From NCBI GenBank assembly GCA_964522665.1, contig CAZFVY010000109.1, positions 1 to 23,258 of the forward strand: a stretch of DNA of 23,258 bases. The letters are read 5' to 3'. Below are positions 1-7,702 of this stretch, in pieces; the first letter of the stretch is position 1, and every line of letters begins with the position of its first letter. The stretch comes from CAZFVY01 sp964522665 (GTDB taxonomy: Bacteria > Verrucomicrobiota > Verrucomicrobiia > Limisphaerales > CAZFVY01). The notes under the pieces were generated by a model, which saw nothing but the letters and a program-made list of their open reading frames with translations, was not told the DNA's origin and ran no database searches. A program made the translations under genes and the position numbers.

Positions 1-54
1 AACCCGTGCCGCCGCCGTGAAAGGGCGGTGTCCTAACCGCTAGACGATAGGGTC
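1..54 (-). tRNA. tRNA-Glu (TTC), 3' end cut off by the window edge
   Basis: Read on the minus strand from 54 down to 1, the sequence folds as the first 54 nt of tRNA-Glu. It shows a 5' acceptor half GACCCTA, the linker TC, a D arm starting GTCTAGCGGTTAGGAC, an anticodon stem CCGCC/GGCGG and a loop CTTTCAC with anticodon TTC at 21-19. A variable region and the start of the T arm (CGGGTT) follow. The D arm and anticodon arm match bacterial tRNA-Glu closely. The rest of the T arm, the 3' acceptor strand and any CCA lie outside the window. Confidence 0.93.
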
Positions 55-69
55 GCGAAAGGAGGGCCG

Positions 70-97
70 ACTATAGGCGTCCCGCGCTGCTTGTCAC
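70..97 (-). promoter_or_regulatory. Sigma-70-like promoter of the tRNA-Glu gene
   Basis: On the minus strand a -35-like GTGACA (97-92) lies 16 nt upstream of a -10-like TATAGT (75-70). Transcription would start about 7 nt below 70, leaving a leader of about 9 nt before the mature tRNA 5' end at 54, as is usual for tRNA genes. The assignment rests on consensus match and position only. The rest of 98-313 shows no gene or clear element. Confidence 0.6.
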
Positions 98-313
98 GCG
101 GAAAATTACGGCGAGTTCAGAAAATAAGCAACGGGTGCGGCGCGAAATTCAATCGGTCGCAATAAAACCCTCATTCACAACCAGTTAATTACGCAGCCGC
201 CTGCTTGCCTCAGGGCCAACGTTTCGAGCCAAACTTGACGGCCCGCCGCAATCGAGCTGGACGACAGCCGCTCGCCGCGCTTCAGGATCGGCGCTCCCAG
301 CGCTATGAGCGGC

Positions 314-847
314 TCACTTTAGAGCCGCGATGGCGTCCTTCATCTCCGCGAGATGGACGTCTGCCTTCGGGTCGTCGGTCACGTGGCGAATCACGCCTTT
401 CTTGTCAATGAGGAAGCTGACCCGTCGGGCCATGTTCTTGCCGTTCATCCGAACCCCATAAGAATCGGCAATCTTGCCGTCGGTGTCGGCCAGCAACGGA
501 AAATTCAAGCTGTATTTGCTGATGAATTTCTGGTGACTGTCGGTCGAATCAAAGCTGACGCCGATGACTTCAACGCCGTCTTTCTTGAGATCGCTCATGC
601 GATCACGCAACCCGCACGCCTCTTTGGTGCAACCCGGCGTATCGTCTTTGGGATAAAAATAGAGCAGCACGACCTGCTTCCCCAGGGCGTGGCTAAGCTT
701 CCACGTTTTGCCGTTCTGATCAACGCCTTCAACCAACGGAGCTTTGCTTCCGTCCTTTGGCGTCTCGGCGGCCCGTAGCGCCGTCGGATGATCTAAGGCC
801 GCGAGCAAGAGAACCGCGGTCACACTCCGGAGGATGTTCAATTTCAT
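314..847 (-). CDS. Exported Bcp-type peroxiredoxin (thioredoxin-dependent thiol peroxidase)
   Basis: This is a 177-aa AhpC/TSA-fold peroxiredoxin that reduces hydrogen peroxide and organic hydroperoxides with electrons from thioredoxin-like donors. The motif YPKDDTPGCTKEACGLRD at about 65-82 carries the peroxidatic Cys73 and, five residues on, Cys78. That spacing is typical of the atypical 2-Cys Bcp/PrxQ group. Thr70 and Arg142 fit the other conserved active-site positions. The first 27 residues (basic start, Leu/Ala-rich core, ending near LRAAE) look like a signal peptide, whereas E. coli Bcp is cytosolic. This suggests a periplasmic or membrane-anchored enzyme. It lies 287 bp downstream of the Ig/LamG gene on the same strand, but strong hairpins between them argue for separate transcription. 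The family call is firm; the export call is inferred. Confidence 0.93.
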   Translation of the reverse strand: MKLNILRSVTAVLLLAALDHPTALRAAETPKDGSKAPLVEGVDQNGKTWKLSHALGKQVVLLYFYPKDDTPGCTKEACGLRDRMSDLKKDGVEVIGVSFDSTDSHQKFISKYSLNFPLLADTDGKIADSYGVRMNGKNMARRVSFLIDKKGVIRHVTDDPKADVHLAEMKDAIAALK

Positions 848-983
848 AATCGTATGAATCGTTGCGCAGCCAAGTCACATCGTTGGAATGGATTTCAGCA
901 TACCGAAGACGCCACGGCTTTCAAGTCAAAACGCGCGTCGATAGCCGGAACGCCTGCGCCGGATTACGCCGGCGTGCCGTGAC

Positions 984-1010
984 CAGAGATTCCGGTCGCC
1001 AGAATCTCTG
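984..1010. repeat. Perfect 9-bp inverted repeat (hairpin)
   Basis: CAGAGATTC at 984-992 pairs perfectly with GAATCTCTG at 1002-1010 around a 9-nt loop. It lies in the non-coding gap between the Ig/LamG gene and the peroxiredoxin. A smaller hairpin, GCCGG/CCGGC with a 6-nt loop, adjoins it at about 958-973. No T-run follows on either strand, so this could be a structured 3' UTR, an intergenic palindrome of REP type, or an operator for the peroxiredoxin gene. Confidence 0.5.
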
Positions 1011-1060
1011 CCAGGCCTCCCGGTGCGATTTGAAGTCAGCAACATTGTTCTTCGAGGTCG

Positions 1061-1105
1061 GCAATGCAGAACGCGGCCAGGGCAAAACCCGGCCGCGTTC
1101 ATTGG
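1061..1105 (-). terminator. Strong hairpin, probable terminator or 3' processing stem of the Ig/LamG gene
   Basis: The arms GAACGCGGCC (1069-1078) and GGCCGCGTTC (1091-1100) are a perfect 10-bp inverted repeat. The stem continues inward, after a single unpaired A, with GGG/CCC closed by a CAAAA loop (TTTTG on the minus strand). Flanking CAAT/ATTG can extend it outward past a bulge. It starts about 35 nt after the stop codon at 1135, where a terminator is expected. No poly-U tract follows, so it could act with Rho or as an exonuclease block. Confidence 0.6.
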
Positions 1106-1134
1106 CTTCAACAATTTCGCCTACCGAAGACGCT

Positions 1135-3111
1135 TCACATGACGTACGGATTGTCGATCGTCGTCACCGGGTTGTGCCGATACCGGTAGAATTTCTGGCT
1201 CGATTGTGACCGCGACGAAAACGGCGAAGTCGCGCCGGGAACGTCGGTGTAAGGGCCATTGACGGAGTCGGCGGATTGAAGCGTAGCGCCGCTGATCAGC
1301 CAACTCATGGTCACGCCGGGGACAGGCGCCGCGTCAAAGTTCAACCGCAACTGAAGCGCGCTCGTGTCCGCCAGACCATCGGCGGCCACTTGAGCAATTT
1401 CAGCGTCGGTCAGCGCGCGGTTGTAAATGCGGAAGTCGTCCAGCAGACCGTTGTACGGTCTCCAATAGCTGTCGTGCGACCGGCCCAACTCAATCTCCTG
1501 CCCAACGGGCCAAGACCATGTTTTTGTATTCGCGCCAGAATTGTCGAGGTGGCCGTCGATATACAGATTGATAAAGCCGGTGGCGCTCTGGTCCCACGTC
1601 ACCGTGATTTGGTGCCATGAATTGTCGCTAACGTTGCCCAACGACCCGAACTGATCCGTCGAGCTGGGCGCCGTCTGGACGTACAGCGTCCCGTCATCCT
1701 CCTGGGCGATGACAAATCCGGAATCGGTCCGGCGGTCAAATATGATCGCGCCCTCGTTGCCGGTATTCGTGACGGTTCCGGCCGAGCGCATCCAAAAGGT
1801 TATCGTTCCCGTGGCCGAGTCCATGTTCGTCGTCAGAACCGGCACGGTGATTTGGCCCGGACTCGCCGCGCTGAATTGCATCAGTCCGGTCCGCGTTGTC
1901 CCGCGACTATCGCGATCGGTGGCGAGCCAAAGCGCTCCGGAATCCGCGGCGTCTTGTTCGACTCCCTGCGGTTTGGAATCGAGCACGAATGGCTGCGGGG
2001 CAACGGTGAGGTGATCGACGGTTATCGTCGCGGTCGGACTGGTAACCGAGCCGTAGAGATTCGTGACCGCGAGCGTATAATTTCCGCCGCCTGCCGCCGT
2101 AATCTTATTCAGCGTCAAGCTCGCGTTAGTCGCGCCGGGCACCGCCACGCCGTTTTGGAGCCACTGGTATGCAAGCGGCGGCACGCCGATAACCATCGGC
2201 GACAAAGTCACCGTATCACCCGGAGCCGCCAAAACGGAGCGCGGAGGCATGGTGACAACCGGTTGGTCAGTGATGATAAATCCCGCGATGGTGCTCGCAA
2301 AGTTAAACCCACCCGGCGACGAGTTCGTCCCGTGCGCCGCGCGGTTGCCCATGATTATCAAATGATCCGTGCTCACGGAACCACTGCCGGTGGAGAGGCC
2401 CCCGCCGACGCCGCGCGTCCAAGGCGTATCACCGGAATTCGATACCGGCGGAATGCTCGGATAGACGACCGACTGCGTCGTTGAAAGCGTGGCGTCAATC
2501 ACGAACGCGTTCGTTAGTGAAGAGAGCGAATCGCTCGACGCCACCAGTTCGACGACGAACGGATTGTTGGGAAAAAGACTTTTTAGCCCTTTGATGTCGA
2601 TCTGGTAACCCGGCTGATTGTTATCCCCGCCGCTCGAGCCTGGTCCAAAGTTGACGCCGTCCCGAAGAAAACCCCAGTACACCTGCTCTTCTCCCGGGTG
2701 ATAACTATTGCCGCCGAAGGTATAATGCGGGCCACTGCGATCGTAACCGCCAAACCCGCTGACATTGGCCGAGGACGCGGACCAGGTGACGTTCAGCGAT
2801 CCCCGAGGCAACGGGTTGAGCCCGGCGCCCGAACTCAGCGAATCGATGACCTGGTTCAGCGTGTAGGGGCCGGAGGCGTCGCACCCGTAGCCGGTCGGCA
2901 TGGGCGGGAGGCTCTCCCAATTGTTGGTCCCGATGCCAAAGGCAGGGGCCGTCACCGTCGCGCCAGTATAGGACGCCGCGGAGCAATATTGAGCCTGAAA
3001 GTTGAAGCCGACGGTGGCGGCGTGACTGACGCCCAGCATCAGCGCGGCGGCCGAGACGGTGCAAACGGTTTGGGAGGCGAGTGGATGAGGGAAACGGCGA
3101 AGCTTTTTCAT
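1135..3111 (-). CDS. Secreted Ig-like / LamG (concanavalin-fold) protein
   Basis: This is a 658-aa secreted protein. The frame stays open upstream to 3288, but the ATG at 3111 is chosen because it begins a clean signal peptide: a basic start (MKKLRRF), a hydrophobic core and cleavage near SHAA at about 29-32. Residues 35-283 form a Gly/Ser/Asn-rich domain that I do not recognise. Residues 286-365 form an Ig-like domain with the core YQWLQNG and the closing GGNYTLAVTN. Residues about 405-575 form a LamG/concanavalin-like domain with TITFWMRS, WHQITVTWD, NLYIDG and LLDDFRIYNRALTDAEI. The tail (LQSADSVNGPYTDVPGA) is a C-terminal type I associate with Verrucomicrobiota surface proteins. No PEP-CTERM or LPXTG anchor is visible. 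The role is probably glycan or surface binding; the ligand is unknown. It has its own upstream region with inverted repeats at 3200-3283. Confidence 0.85.
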   Translation of the reverse strand: MKKLRRFPHPLASQTVCTVSAAALMLGVSHAATVGFNFQAQYCSAASYTGATVTAPAFGIGTNNWESLPPMPTGYGCDASGPYTLNQVIDSLSSGAGLNPLPRGSLNVTWSASSANVSGFGGYDRSGPHYTFGGNSYHPGEEQVYWGFLRDGVNFGPGSSGGDNNQPGYQIDIKGLKSLFPNNPFVVELVASSDSLSSLTNAFVIDATLSTTQSVVYPSIPPVSNSGDTPWTRGVGGGLSTGSGSVSTDHLIIMGNRAAHGTNSSPGGFNFASTIAGFIITDQPVVTMPPRSVLAAPGDTVTLSPMVIGVPPLAYQWLQNGVAVPGATNASLTLNKITAAGGGNYTLAVTNLYGSVTSPTATITVDHLTVAPQPFVLDSKPQGVEQDAADSGALWLATDRDSRGTTRTGLMQFSAASPGQITVPVLTTNMDSATGTITFWMRSAGTVTNTGNEGAIIFDRRTDSGFVIAQEDDGTLYVQTAPSSTDQFGSLGNVSDNSWHQITVTWDQSATGFINLYIDGHLDNSGANTKTWSWPVGQEIELGRSHDSYWRPYNGLLDDFRIYNRALTDAEIAQVAADGLADTSALQLRLNFDAAPVPGVTMSWLISGATLQSADSVNGPYTDVPGATSPFSSRSQSSQKFYRYRHNPVTTIDNPYVM

Positions 3112-3199
3112 GTATGATCGAGTGCGCGGTTGAGCGGACGACAATGAGAGTCTGATGGCGCCTTCCGCGGCGCCGGGAGCAATGAGCTGTTTCTCCCGA

Positions 3200-3283
3200 C
3201 TGTCAAAAAGGGTACGGTATGCCGTTTTGACAGCCCCCATCGAAGTCCGCTGCAACGTAATCGACGTTTCCGATTTGTCAAAA
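3200..3283. promoter_or_regulatory. Inverted repeat with a third copy of TGTCAAAA; candidate operator
   Basis: CTGTCAAAA at 3200-3208 and its exact reverse complement TTTTGACAG at 3225-3233 form a perfect 9-bp inverted repeat with a 16-bp spacer. The core TGTCAAAA occurs again at 3276-3283. All three lie in the 232-bp divergent region between the Ig/LamG gene (start 3111) and the TPR-sulfotransferase gene (start 3344). Each core contains TTGACA, the -35 consensus, but I found no convincing -10 at 16-18 bp from any of them. A protein-binding dyad is therefore as likely as a set of promoters. Confidence 0.4.
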
Positions 3284-3343
3284 TTCATTTTAAAGTTTCA
3301 CGCGTGCATGTCATTTCGAATTCCGTGAAACTGTCGCGCGACC

Positions 3344-4852
3344 ATGAAGTTCGATGACGGCCAGAAGAAGTTGAAGCAAGCGCGGGACCTGCTCCTCTCT
3401 CAACGACTGGCGGAGGCTCTGCCTCGTTATGAAAAACTGACCCGCCAATTCCCCAACTCCGCGGTCATCTGGTTCGAGTATGGCAACGCGGCCTCCGGAC
3501 TCCGTGACTTCGAACTCGCCGACCGCGCGTGGTTGAAAGCGCGCCACCTTGAGCCGCGCAACGCCGAACTCATCGGTCTGATCGGCCACCAATATCAATC
3601 CAACCGCCAGCCCGAAATCGCCCGCGCCTGTTTCGCCCAAGCCGCCGCCGTGGCGCCGCGCGACATCAATTCACGGATCAGTCTCGCCGTCCTGCTCGAA
3701 CAAAACCACCAACTCGCCCCCGCGCGCGCGGCGGTTGAAGAGTGCCTGACAATCGATCCCCGGGACGATCAAGCGCGCTATTTTTTGGCCGTCCTCGATC
3801 GGCGCGAAGGAAAATTGGCCGAAGCCGAACAGCGCCTGCGAGATTTACTCGCGACTGAACCACGACACCCATACGTTCGCTACGCGTGTCGGTACGAACT
3901 CGCCCAAGTGTGCGATCGGACCGACCGATTCGATGAGGCGTTCCGCCTGCTGGCGGACGCCAAGGCAATCGTGCGCGGATTGACGAATACCGACGCGCTC
4001 TTGAAGGGTTACGATGAGGGAGCCGACCGTGCCCGCCATTTCACCAATGCGTTGCCGAAAGACATTCTGCGCGTCTGGACGGAAGCGTTTCCCGCCGGCG
4101 AGCGGAGCACGATTCCACCTTTGGTTTTCCTGGGAGGGCATCCACGCAGTGGAACGACGCTCATCGAACAGGTTCTCGACGCGCATCCTTCGATCGCCGC
4201 GCTCGATGAGCCGACCGCGTTCCTAAACGTCCTTCAGCCCGCCTTCTTCGAATCACGCGAGTTATCGAGTCAACGTCTTAACGCCCTCAGAAACAGTTAC
4301 CTCGCCGCGTTGCGTCAGGAACTGGGCGCCGCGGGCGTGGGCAAGATCCTGGTGGACAAGAATCCCTCCCCCACCGCGAGGCTTCCCATCTGGCTGCGCG
4401 TCTTTCCTGAATTGCGCGTCCTGATCGCGTTGCGCGACCCTCGTGACGTCGTGCTGAGTTGTTACTTTCAGAACATTCCATTGAACGCGATCAATGTGAA
4501 CTTCCTCACCCTGCCTCGGCTCGTCAAACATTACGCCGATCTCATGGATATTTGGCTCGCGGTGCGGCAATGGGACGATTTCGCGTGGCTCGAGACCCGA
4601 TACGAGGATACGGTGGCGGATTTGGGCAAGGAAGGCCGCCGAGTGACGGAATTCCTCGGCTTGACGTGGCACGAAGACCAAGGACGCTTTTATGAAAAAA
4701 GCCAGCGAAAGCAGCTCTACTCGCCAACGTATCAGGATGTCACCCGCCCGGTTTATGCTCGCTCCGTCGCCCGTTGGCATGCGTACGAGCCGCACCTTGC
4801 GCAAATCCTGCCCAGTCTGGAACCGTATTGTCGCACGTTCGGCTATTCCTAA
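3344..4852 (+). CDS. TPR-repeat sulfotransferase
   Basis: This 502-aa protein joins an N-terminal array of tetratricopeptide repeats (about residues 5-210) to a PAPS-dependent sulfotransferase domain (about 255-500). The TPR part shows repeated ALPRYEKL, ARACFAQAAAVAP and AEQRLRDLL units. The sulfotransferase domain has the 5'-phosphosulfate loop HPRSGTT (266-272), the following LIEQVLDAHPSI helix, and the 3'-phosphate motif RDPRDVVLSCYFQ (364-376). This architecture resembles bacterial relatives of tyrosylprotein sulfotransferases. It would transfer sulfate from PAPS to a protein or glycan acceptor, probably chosen through the TPR part; the acceptor cannot be read from the sequence. There is no signal peptide or membrane segment, so it is probably cytoplasmic. 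The start at 3344 opens the first TPR helix; no clear Shine-Dalgarno sequence precedes it. Confidence 0.9.
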   Translation: MKFDDGQKKLKQARDLLLSQRLAEALPRYEKLTRQFPNSAVIWFEYGNAASGLRDFELADRAWLKARHLEPRNAELIGLIGHQYQSNRQPEIARACFAQAAAVAPRDINSRISLAVLLEQNHQLAPARAAVEECLTIDPRDDQARYFLAVLDRREGKLAEAEQRLRDLLATEPRHPYVRYACRYELAQVCDRTDRFDEAFRLLADAKAIVRGLTNTDALLKGYDEGADRARHFTNALPKDILRVWTEAFPAGERSTIPPLVFLGGHPRSGTTLIEQVLDAHPSIAALDEPTAFLNVLQPAFFESRELSSQRLNALRNSYLAALRQELGAAGVGKILVDKNPSPTARLPIWLRVFPELRVLIALRDPRDVVLSCYFQNIPLNAINVNFLTLPRLVKHYADLMDIWLAVRQWDDFAWLETRYEDTVADLGKEGRRVTEFLGLTWHEDQGRFYEKSQRKQLYSPTYQDVTRPVYARSVARWHAYEPHLAQILPSLEPYCRTFGYS

Positions 4853-5154
4853 GCCCTTTTCCACGGGAGCACGATGCTTGAGCGAGTAGCGCTACAAGTC
4901 CTCGCCCGGCTTATTTCCGGCTCACGCCTTGGGTTTTATTTGAGTTGTAACTAACTTATCTGCAAATCGATACGGACCCTTATGACGGCATTGATTAGAC
5001 CCGCGCCGCATCCCGTCGCGGGCGAACGCCGCCGCGGTTCATTGCGGCGCCGCGCCAATCGGGGACCTTCGTCAACCACCCCACGTTGGTGTGGCACACG
5101 GAGTGCTTTTGCTTATCCTGTGGTAGTGTATCTTCCCGGCTCGCGATGAGCTTT
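4853..5154. other. Intergenic region with GC-rich hairpins
   Basis: No convincing gene is present between the sulfotransferase stop and 5154. The stretch holds a 10-bp palindrome GTAGCGCTAC at 4886-4895. It also holds a hairpin CCCGCG (5000-5005)/CGCGGG (5017-5022) with an 11-nt loop, and a hairpin CGCCGC (5030-5035)/GCGGCG (5044-5049) with an 8-nt loop. A more AT-rich segment lies at about 4925-4995. The hairpins could end transcription of the sulfotransferase gene or structure a leader for the kinase gene. None has a T-run. Confidence 0.35.
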
Positions 5155-5271
5155 ATGGAGAAAAAACATCGAGATACCCGTGCCAGCCGACGCCGCTTGG
5201 CGAATAAGCTCGGGCTTCCCGCCGTGCGCGGGCGCCGGAATGGGATCGGCAAAGCTAAAGCCGCAACCTAA
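5155..5271 (+). CDS. Possible 38-aa basic small protein (uncertain)
   Basis: The reading frame from ATG at 5155 (alternatively 5146) to TAA at 5269-5271 encodes a very basic peptide rich in Arg and Lys (MEKKHRDTRASRRRLANK, then a Gly/Arg-rich half). It ends 32 bp before the kinase start and on the same strand. I do not recognise a family. A weak GATGAG stretch upstream of the second ATG could serve as a ribosome binding site. The frame may simply be chance in GC-rich DNA; conservation in relatives would decide. Confidence 0.22.
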   Translation: MEKKHRDTRASRRRLANKLGLPAVRGRRNGIGKAKAAT

Positions 5272-5303
5272 CATCGCGCCTTGATCGAAACCGAAACTGA
5301 CTA

Positions 5304-7586
5304 ATGCCCAATCGCGTCCAACCGAAAATCTGGATTGTACCGCTGGCCATCGCCGGCGTAGTCGCCGCCTTCGGCTGGTGGGGTAACGTACGGCTGCGCG
5401 AGATGATTGAGGCGCAGTTGCGCGCCGAATTGAGCGTCGCGCTCGACGCGAACGTCACGGCGTTGGAGATTTGGACCACCAATCAGACTAAGCTCGCCTC
5501 CGCCCTCGCGGATGAGCCGAAAGCGCGGGAACTGTCGCTGCGCATCCTTGATGAATTGGTAAAGATTGAGGGGAGTCCCAAACGGCTGCCGGACTTGGTG
5601 GAAATGGAAGAAATCGGATCCCATCTGGCGCCCCGTCTAGGCAAGGTGGGCTACCAGCTCGCCCATTTGGTCAGTACGAACTACACCGTGTTTACGGTTT
5701 CCAATCGGCCGGGCCAGGGTCGCCGTCCGCGCCTCGGTTTTCCGGTCGCCGAGGATCACCTCGCCAAATTCGCTGAGCTTTTCGCCACCGATCAGCCGGT
5801 AATTATCACGCCGTTCAAACCCCGCGTGCCGCCGAATCGACCGCCACCCGACCGACCGCGCCTCGGGTCCACGAATGCGCAACGTTTGCTCAGCGGTGAG
5901 ATTCCGCCGCGCCCCCTGCTTACCAACGGCGCCGAGTTTCCCGACCGTCCGCCCCGCTTCCCCGGGCCGCGCCGAAATCCGAACGGCGACGTCACCGTCA
6001 TGCAGGTTGCGACCCCGATTCATGACGATCAAGGGGTCGTACGCGGAGCGCTGGCGCTGATCATCAATCCCGACGCGGAATTCTCCCGGATTCTGACGGT
6101 CGCCCGGCCCGGAAAATCCGGCGAATCCTATGCCTTCGACCAGCACGGATTGATGATTTCCCGAAGCCGCTTCGACGAGCAGTTGAAAAAGCTTGGCTTG
6201 CTCGAAGACCGGGAAGGCGCCAGCTCGGCGCTCAGCCTCCGCTTGAGCGACCCCGGCGGCGACTTGAGCGCCGGTTTCAAGCCGGTCGAGAGCGATTCGG
6301 CCGCGCGGCCGTTGACGCATATCATCGCCGGCGCGGTGGCCGGTGGATCGGGAGTCGAAGTGCGGCCGACGCGTGATTACCGCGGCGTGCCGGTGGTGGG
6401 CGCCTGGCGCTGGCTCCCGCAACTCGGCTTCGGCGTGGCGACCCAAATCGACGCGCAAGAGGCCTATCAATCGCTGAAAGTTCTGCAACTTCTCTTCGTG
6501 ATCCTTTTTCTCCTGTTGGTCCTCTGCGCGAACGGGATGTATTTCCTCTCCTATTTCAATTTGATTTGGCGCCGGCGTTTGACCGAAGCCAATCTCAAAA
6601 TGAAACAGTTGGGCCAATACACCCTCGAGGAGAAAATCGGCGAAGGCGGCATGGGCGTGGTCTATCGCGCGCGTCACGGCCTGATGCGGCGGGACACGGC
6701 CGTCAAGCTCTTGCTGCCCGATCGCGCCGACGCCGCGTCCATTCAACGCTTCGAGCGCGAGGTTTGCCTGACCTGCCAACTCACGCATCCGAACACGATC
6801 CAGGTCTATGACTACGGGCATACCCCCGAAGGCATCTTCTACTACGCGATGGAATTGCTCCGCGGGCTTAATCTCCACGACCTGGTCGGTCAATTCGGGC
6901 CTCAACCGGAGGCCCGGGTAGTGCATATTCTTACGCAGGTCTGCGAGGCTCTGGCCGAGGCGCACGCGCTTGGTTTGGTCCATCGCGACATCAAGCCGGC
7001 CAACGTCTTTCTCTGCAATCGCGGCGGCGTCGCCGACTGCGTCAAGGTTCTCGATTTTGGACTCGTGCGCGAATATCGGGAGGGCAACGGTACGCCGCTC
7101 AATTCGACGATCGGCGACCGCGGCATGGCCGGCACGCCTTCGTTCATGCCGCCCGAGTCGATGAAGAATTCCTCGCTGAGTGATCCGCGCAGCGACCTTT
7201 ATTCGGTCGGAGCCTTGGGCTATTACCTCGTGACCGGCCATAGCGTCTTTAATGCCGACTCGTTGATCGACCTCTACCATCAGCATCTTACGAACGCGCC
7301 CGTTCCACCCAGCAAGCGGACCACGAATCCTATCAGCGACCCGCTCGAAGCGCTGCTTCTGCGCTGCCTGGCAAACGAGCCTGCGCGCCGGCCACAGTCA
7401 GCCGGCGAATTGCGAGCGCTCCTTTTGCGCACGCCTCATGCCAGCGAATGGACCCCGGAGTCGCGTGCCACCTGGTGGGCGCTGAACGGACCAGCCATCC
7501 AAGCGAGATCAGCCAGCGCCAAGACGCCGGTTGCCGACCGCACGGTGGAGACGCCCCGTACCGGTCCACGCGTGACCGCCGAATAG
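5304..7586 (+). CDS. Transmembrane receptor Ser/Thr protein kinase with extracytoplasmic sensor domain
   Basis: This 760-aa protein has a short basic N terminus, TM1 at about 9-27, an extracytoplasmic region at 28-392, TM2 at about 394-420 and a C-terminal Hanks-type kinase at about 439-708. The kinase has all key residues: glycine loop GEGGMGVVY (446-454), ATP lysine K468, C-helix E486, HRDIKPANV (560-568), DFG (584-586) and PPE (616-618), so it should be active. The sensor has the layout and a GxSGESYAFDQHG segment (about 270-282) like Cache-type domains, with a Pro/Arg-rich stretch at about 173-225. It ends in a short low-complexity tail. The topology (sensor N-terminal, kinase C-terminal) is the reverse of PknB. 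The ligand and targets are unknown. The start follows a non-coding leader without a clear Shine-Dalgarno sequence. An M16 protease gene lies 116 bp downstream. Confidence 0.92.
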   Translation: MPNRVQPKIWIVPLAIAGVVAAFGWWGNVRLREMIEAQLRAELSVALDANVTALEIWTTNQTKLASALADEPKARELSLRILDELVKIEGSPKRLPDLVEMEEIGSHLAPRLGKVGYQLAHLVSTNYTVFTVSNRPGQGRRPRLGFPVAEDHLAKFAELFATDQPVIITPFKPRVPPNRPPPDRPRLGSTNAQRLLSGEIPPRPLLTNGAEFPDRPPRFPGPRRNPNGDVTVMQVATPIHDDQGVVRGALALIINPDAEFSRILTVARPGKSGESYAFDQHGLMISRSRFDEQLKKLGLLEDREGASSALSLRLSDPGGDLSAGFKPVESDSAARPLTHIIAGAVAGGSGVEVRPTRDYRGVPVVGAWRWLPQLGFGVATQIDAQEAYQSLKVLQLLFVILFLLLVLCANGMYFLSYFNLIWRRRLTEANLKMKQLGQYTLEEKIGEGGMGVVYRARHGLMRRDTAVKLLLPDRADAASIQRFEREVCLTCQLTHPNTIQVYDYGHTPEGIFYYAMELLRGLNLHDLVGQFGPQPEARVVHILTQVCEALAEAHALGLVHRDIKPANVFLCNRGGVADCVKVLDFGLVREYREGNGTPLNSTIGDRGMAGTPSFMPPESMKNSSLSDPRSDLYSVGALGYYLVTGHSVFNADSLIDLYHQHLTNAPVPPSKRTTNPISDPLEALLLRCLANEPARRPQSAGELRALLLRTPHASEWTPESRATWWALNGPAIQARSASAKTPVADRTVETPRTGPRVTAE

Positions 7587-7702
7587 CGGCCTTCGGCGCG
7601 CGGGAGAGGCTGCTTTCGCTCCGCCCACCGGGCATCCGGCCGCGCGATTCTGCGGCCCAATTCTGCTTGAATCAAGCCGGTCCACGGGCCTAGTTTTTTG
7701 GC

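Noticed and set aside
3201..3281. The three TTGACA sequences read as ordinary -35 boxes
   Set aside because: No acceptable -10 element lies 16-18 bp downstream of any of them, so they are reported as a dyad element instead.
4262..4864. A 200-codon minus-strand open frame
   Set aside because: It is antisense to the sulfotransferase domain, which has complete PAPS-binding motifs.
5637..7286. A 549-codon minus-strand open frame
   Set aside because: It is antisense to the receptor kinase gene, whose catalytic motifs are intact. Long antisense frames are common with this GC-rich codon use.
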